A stretch of DNA of 64,000 nt from contig WVSP01000001.1 in the NCBI GenBank assembly GCA_015689735.1, forward strand, positions 360,001-424,000, given 5' to 3'. The translations under genes and the position numbers were made by a program. Below the pieces are notes generated by a model that did no database searches, was not told where the DNA came from, and was given only the letters and a program-made list of their open reading frames with translations. Of the stretch, positions 62,679-64,000 are shown piece after piece; the first letter of the stretch is position 1; each line of letters starts with the position of its first letter. Source of the stretch: Rhodobacterales bacterium LSUCC0031 (GTDB lineage: Bacteria; Pseudomonadota; Alphaproteobacteria; Rhodobacterales; Rhodobacteraceae).

Positions 62679-64000
62679 ATGGATCACAGCCGCCATTTCT
62701 ATATCGACGGGCGTTGGGTTGCCCCGGCTTGCCCACATGCGCTCGATGTGATCGACCCTTCGACCGAGGAGGTCTGCGCCACAATCTCGCTGGGTGATCA
62801 GGCCGATACAGATGCCGCCGTTGCCGCCGCGCGGCGGGCCTTTGACGGTTGGGCCGCGACCCCAGTGGCCGAACGGATCGACGCGCTTGAGCGTATCCTT
62901 GCCGCCTATCTCAAGCGGTCCGAGGACATGGCCCAAGCCATCACCGCCGAGATGGGCGCGCCGATCGACTGGTCACGCCAGCAACAGGTGACATCGGGCG
63001 ATTGGCATTTCGAGGCCTTCCTTGCCGCCGCGCGCGAGATGGACTGGGAACGCCCCCTTGGCCCCCATGCACCGGGCGAGCGGATTTTCCATGAGCCCAT
63101 CGGTGTCGTGGCGCTGATCACGCCGTGGAACTGGCCGATGAACCAGATCGCGCTCAAGGTTGCGCCTGCGCTGTTGGCGGGTTGCACCATGGTCTTGAAA
63201 CCCTCCGAGGTGGCGCCTCTGTCGGGGCTGGTTTTCGCCGAGATTGTCGATGCGGCTGGCCTGCCGCCCGGCGTGTTCAACCTTGTCAATGGCGATGGGC
63301 CGGGTGTGGGCAGCCAGCTTTCGGTGCATGTGGATGTTGACATGGTCAGCTTCACCGGTTCCACGCGGGCCGGGCGGCTGATCTCCAAGGCGGCCGCCGA
63401 CACGATCAAACGCGTCAGCCTCGAGCTTGGCGGCAAGGGCGCGAACATCATTTTCAACGATGCCGATGACAAGGCGGTCAAGCGCGGTGTGGCGCGTTGC
63501 TTCGGCAATTCCGGCCAATCCTGCAACGCGCCCACCCGGATGCTGGTGCAGCGCGAGCGCTATGCCGCAGCGGTCGAGATTGCCGCCAAGGCCGCCGAGG
63601 AAACCCCCGTGATCCCCGGTCATCAGGAAGGGCGCGGCATCGGCCCTGTCGTGTCCGCCGTGCAATATGACAAGATCCAGGCATTGATCCAGACCGGCAT
63701 CGACGAGGGCGCGCGGCTGGTCGCGGGCGGGACCGGGCGGCCCGGCCACCTCAACCGCGGCTATTTCGTGCGCCCCACGGTTTTTGCCGATGTGACGCCC
63801 GACATGACCATTTACCGCGAAGAGATTTTCGGCCCCGTCTTGTCGATCACCCCTTTCGACACCGAGGAAGAGGCCATCGCCATGGCCAATGACACGGAAT
63901 ACGGGCTGACCAATTACATCCAGACCACCGACAAGGACCGTCTGCGCCGTGTGGCGCGGCGGCTCCGCTCGGGGATGGTGGAATGCAACGGCAAGGGGTT
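62679..64000 (+). CDS. Aldehyde dehydrogenase family protein (3' end outside window)
   Basis: NAD(P)-dependent oxidoreductase that turns an aldehyde to its acid. 440 residues are visible of an expected ~475. The catalytic Glu is near residue 249 in SLELGGKGANIIF and the nucleophilic Cys near residue 282 in FGNSGQSCNAPTRML; cofactor blocks TPWNWPMNQIALKVAPAL, SFTGSTRAGRLI and the late EEIFGPVLSITPFDT are present. The ATG at 62679 has AGGGAGG seven bases upstream. The Asn-Ala-Pro after the Cys is common in ALDHs of Rhodobacteraceae; the substrate is not determined. Confidence 0.9.
   Translation, partial: MDHSRHFYIDGRWVAPACPHALDVIDPSTEEVCATISLGDQADTDAAVAAARRAFDGWAATPVAERIDALERILAAYLKRSEDMAQAITAEMGAPIDWSRQQQVTSGDWHFEAFLAAAREMDWERPLGPHAPGERIFHEPIGVVALITPWNWPMNQIALKVAPALLAGCTMVLKPSEVAPLSGLVFAEIVDAAGLPPGVFNLVNGDGPGVGSQLSVHVDVDMVSFTGSTRAGRLISKAAADTIKRVSLELGGKGANIIFNDADDKAVKRGVARCFGNSGQSCNAPTRMLVQRERYAAAVEIAAKAAEETPVIPGHQEGRGIGPVVSAVQYDKIQALIQTGIDEGARLVAGGTGRPGHLNRGYFVRPTVFADVTPDMTIYREEIFGPVLSITPFDTEEEAIAMANDTEYGLTNYIQTTDKDRLRRVARRLRSGMVECNGKG

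Noticed and set aside
1-64000. CRISPR arrays, insertion sequences, plasmid or replication origins
   Set aside because: No regularly spaced direct repeats, transposase genes, terminal inverted repeats or origin-like clusters were recognised. The only regular DNA repeats are the RTX codons.

Overview
The window is a compact, GC-rich stretch of alphaproteobacterial chromosome, most likely from the order Rhodobacterales (Rhodobacter/Roseobacter group). Support comes from the petABC (fbcFBC) bc1 operon, the Rhodobacteraceae-type porin signal peptide, the rsmB-heparinase-purH-lspA-DUF3035-M16-M16 gene order, ftsK followed by lolA, a Tat-exported PhoX, and a DUF1674 protein. No species can be named from the sequence alone. 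Almost all of it is coding; many genes overlap by 4 bases (ATGA) or sit a few bases apart in operons, and long antisense open frames are artefacts of GC-rich codon use.

Layout: 1-1.4 kb, 3' end of AMP nucleosidase and an HU-type DNA-binding protein; 1.5-4.4 kb, a DMT exporter, an uncharacterised anchored protein and chorismate synthase (aroC); 4.5-7.8 kb, a TPP riboswitch leading the thiamine ABC transporter thiBPQ; 7.9-10.7 kb, the cytochrome bc1 operon petABC; 10.9-15.1 kb, a tight minus-strand operon dapF-mtaB-paiB-like-small protein-GST-GNAT; 15.1-17.3 kb, tRNA-Lys, a tyrosine integrase 11 bases beyond it, an AT-rich gene-poor junction, and a porin whose 5' end lies at that junction. From 17.4 to 32.4 kb are housekeeping genes (PLP-binding protein, L,D-transpeptidase, ribA, an OmpR-type regulator, exonuclease III, a thioredoxin/TPR chaperone, Lon-N domain protein, Trm112-like protein, a UbiH-type hydroxylase, an amidase, an aminotransferase, ftsK, lolA, a lytic transglycosylase, an AEC transporter). 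From 32.4 to 40.5 kb: hspQ, a rhodanese, a gamma-glutamyltransferase, an anti-sigma/antagonist pair, a thiolase, rmuC and mutL. From 40.5 to 49.1 kb: the rsmB-to-M16 operon. From 49.1 to 64 kb: dapB, rbfA-glycosidase-truB, DUF1643 plus a fluoroacetate-dehalogenase-like hydrolase, an RTX calcium-binding protein, rpsO-pnp, an islet with a probable HEPN protein, phoX, a second L,D-transpeptidase, and an aldehyde dehydrogenase cut by the window end.

Functionally the window joins respiration (bc1), thiamine uptake under riboswitch control, lysine/cell-wall precursor synthesis (dapF, dapB, possibly an aminotransferase), envelope building (lolA, lspA, L,D-transpeptidases, lytic transglycosylase, porin), translation and RNA turnover (rpsO, pnp, rbfA, truB, rsmB, mtaB), and DNA maintenance (ftsK, mutL, rmuC, exonuclease III).

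The places most worth a second look are the tRNA-Lys/integrase/porin junction; a perfect FNR-type box followed by a terminator-ended, CCTCC-containing segment that could be a small RNA; a moderate-GC islet with a probable standalone HEPN-domain protein; a DapF in which the second catalytic cysteine position reads serine; and a dehalogenase-like hydrolase that keeps the fluoride pocket but has Glu for the triad Asp. I did not find a complete, clearly novel multi-gene system.
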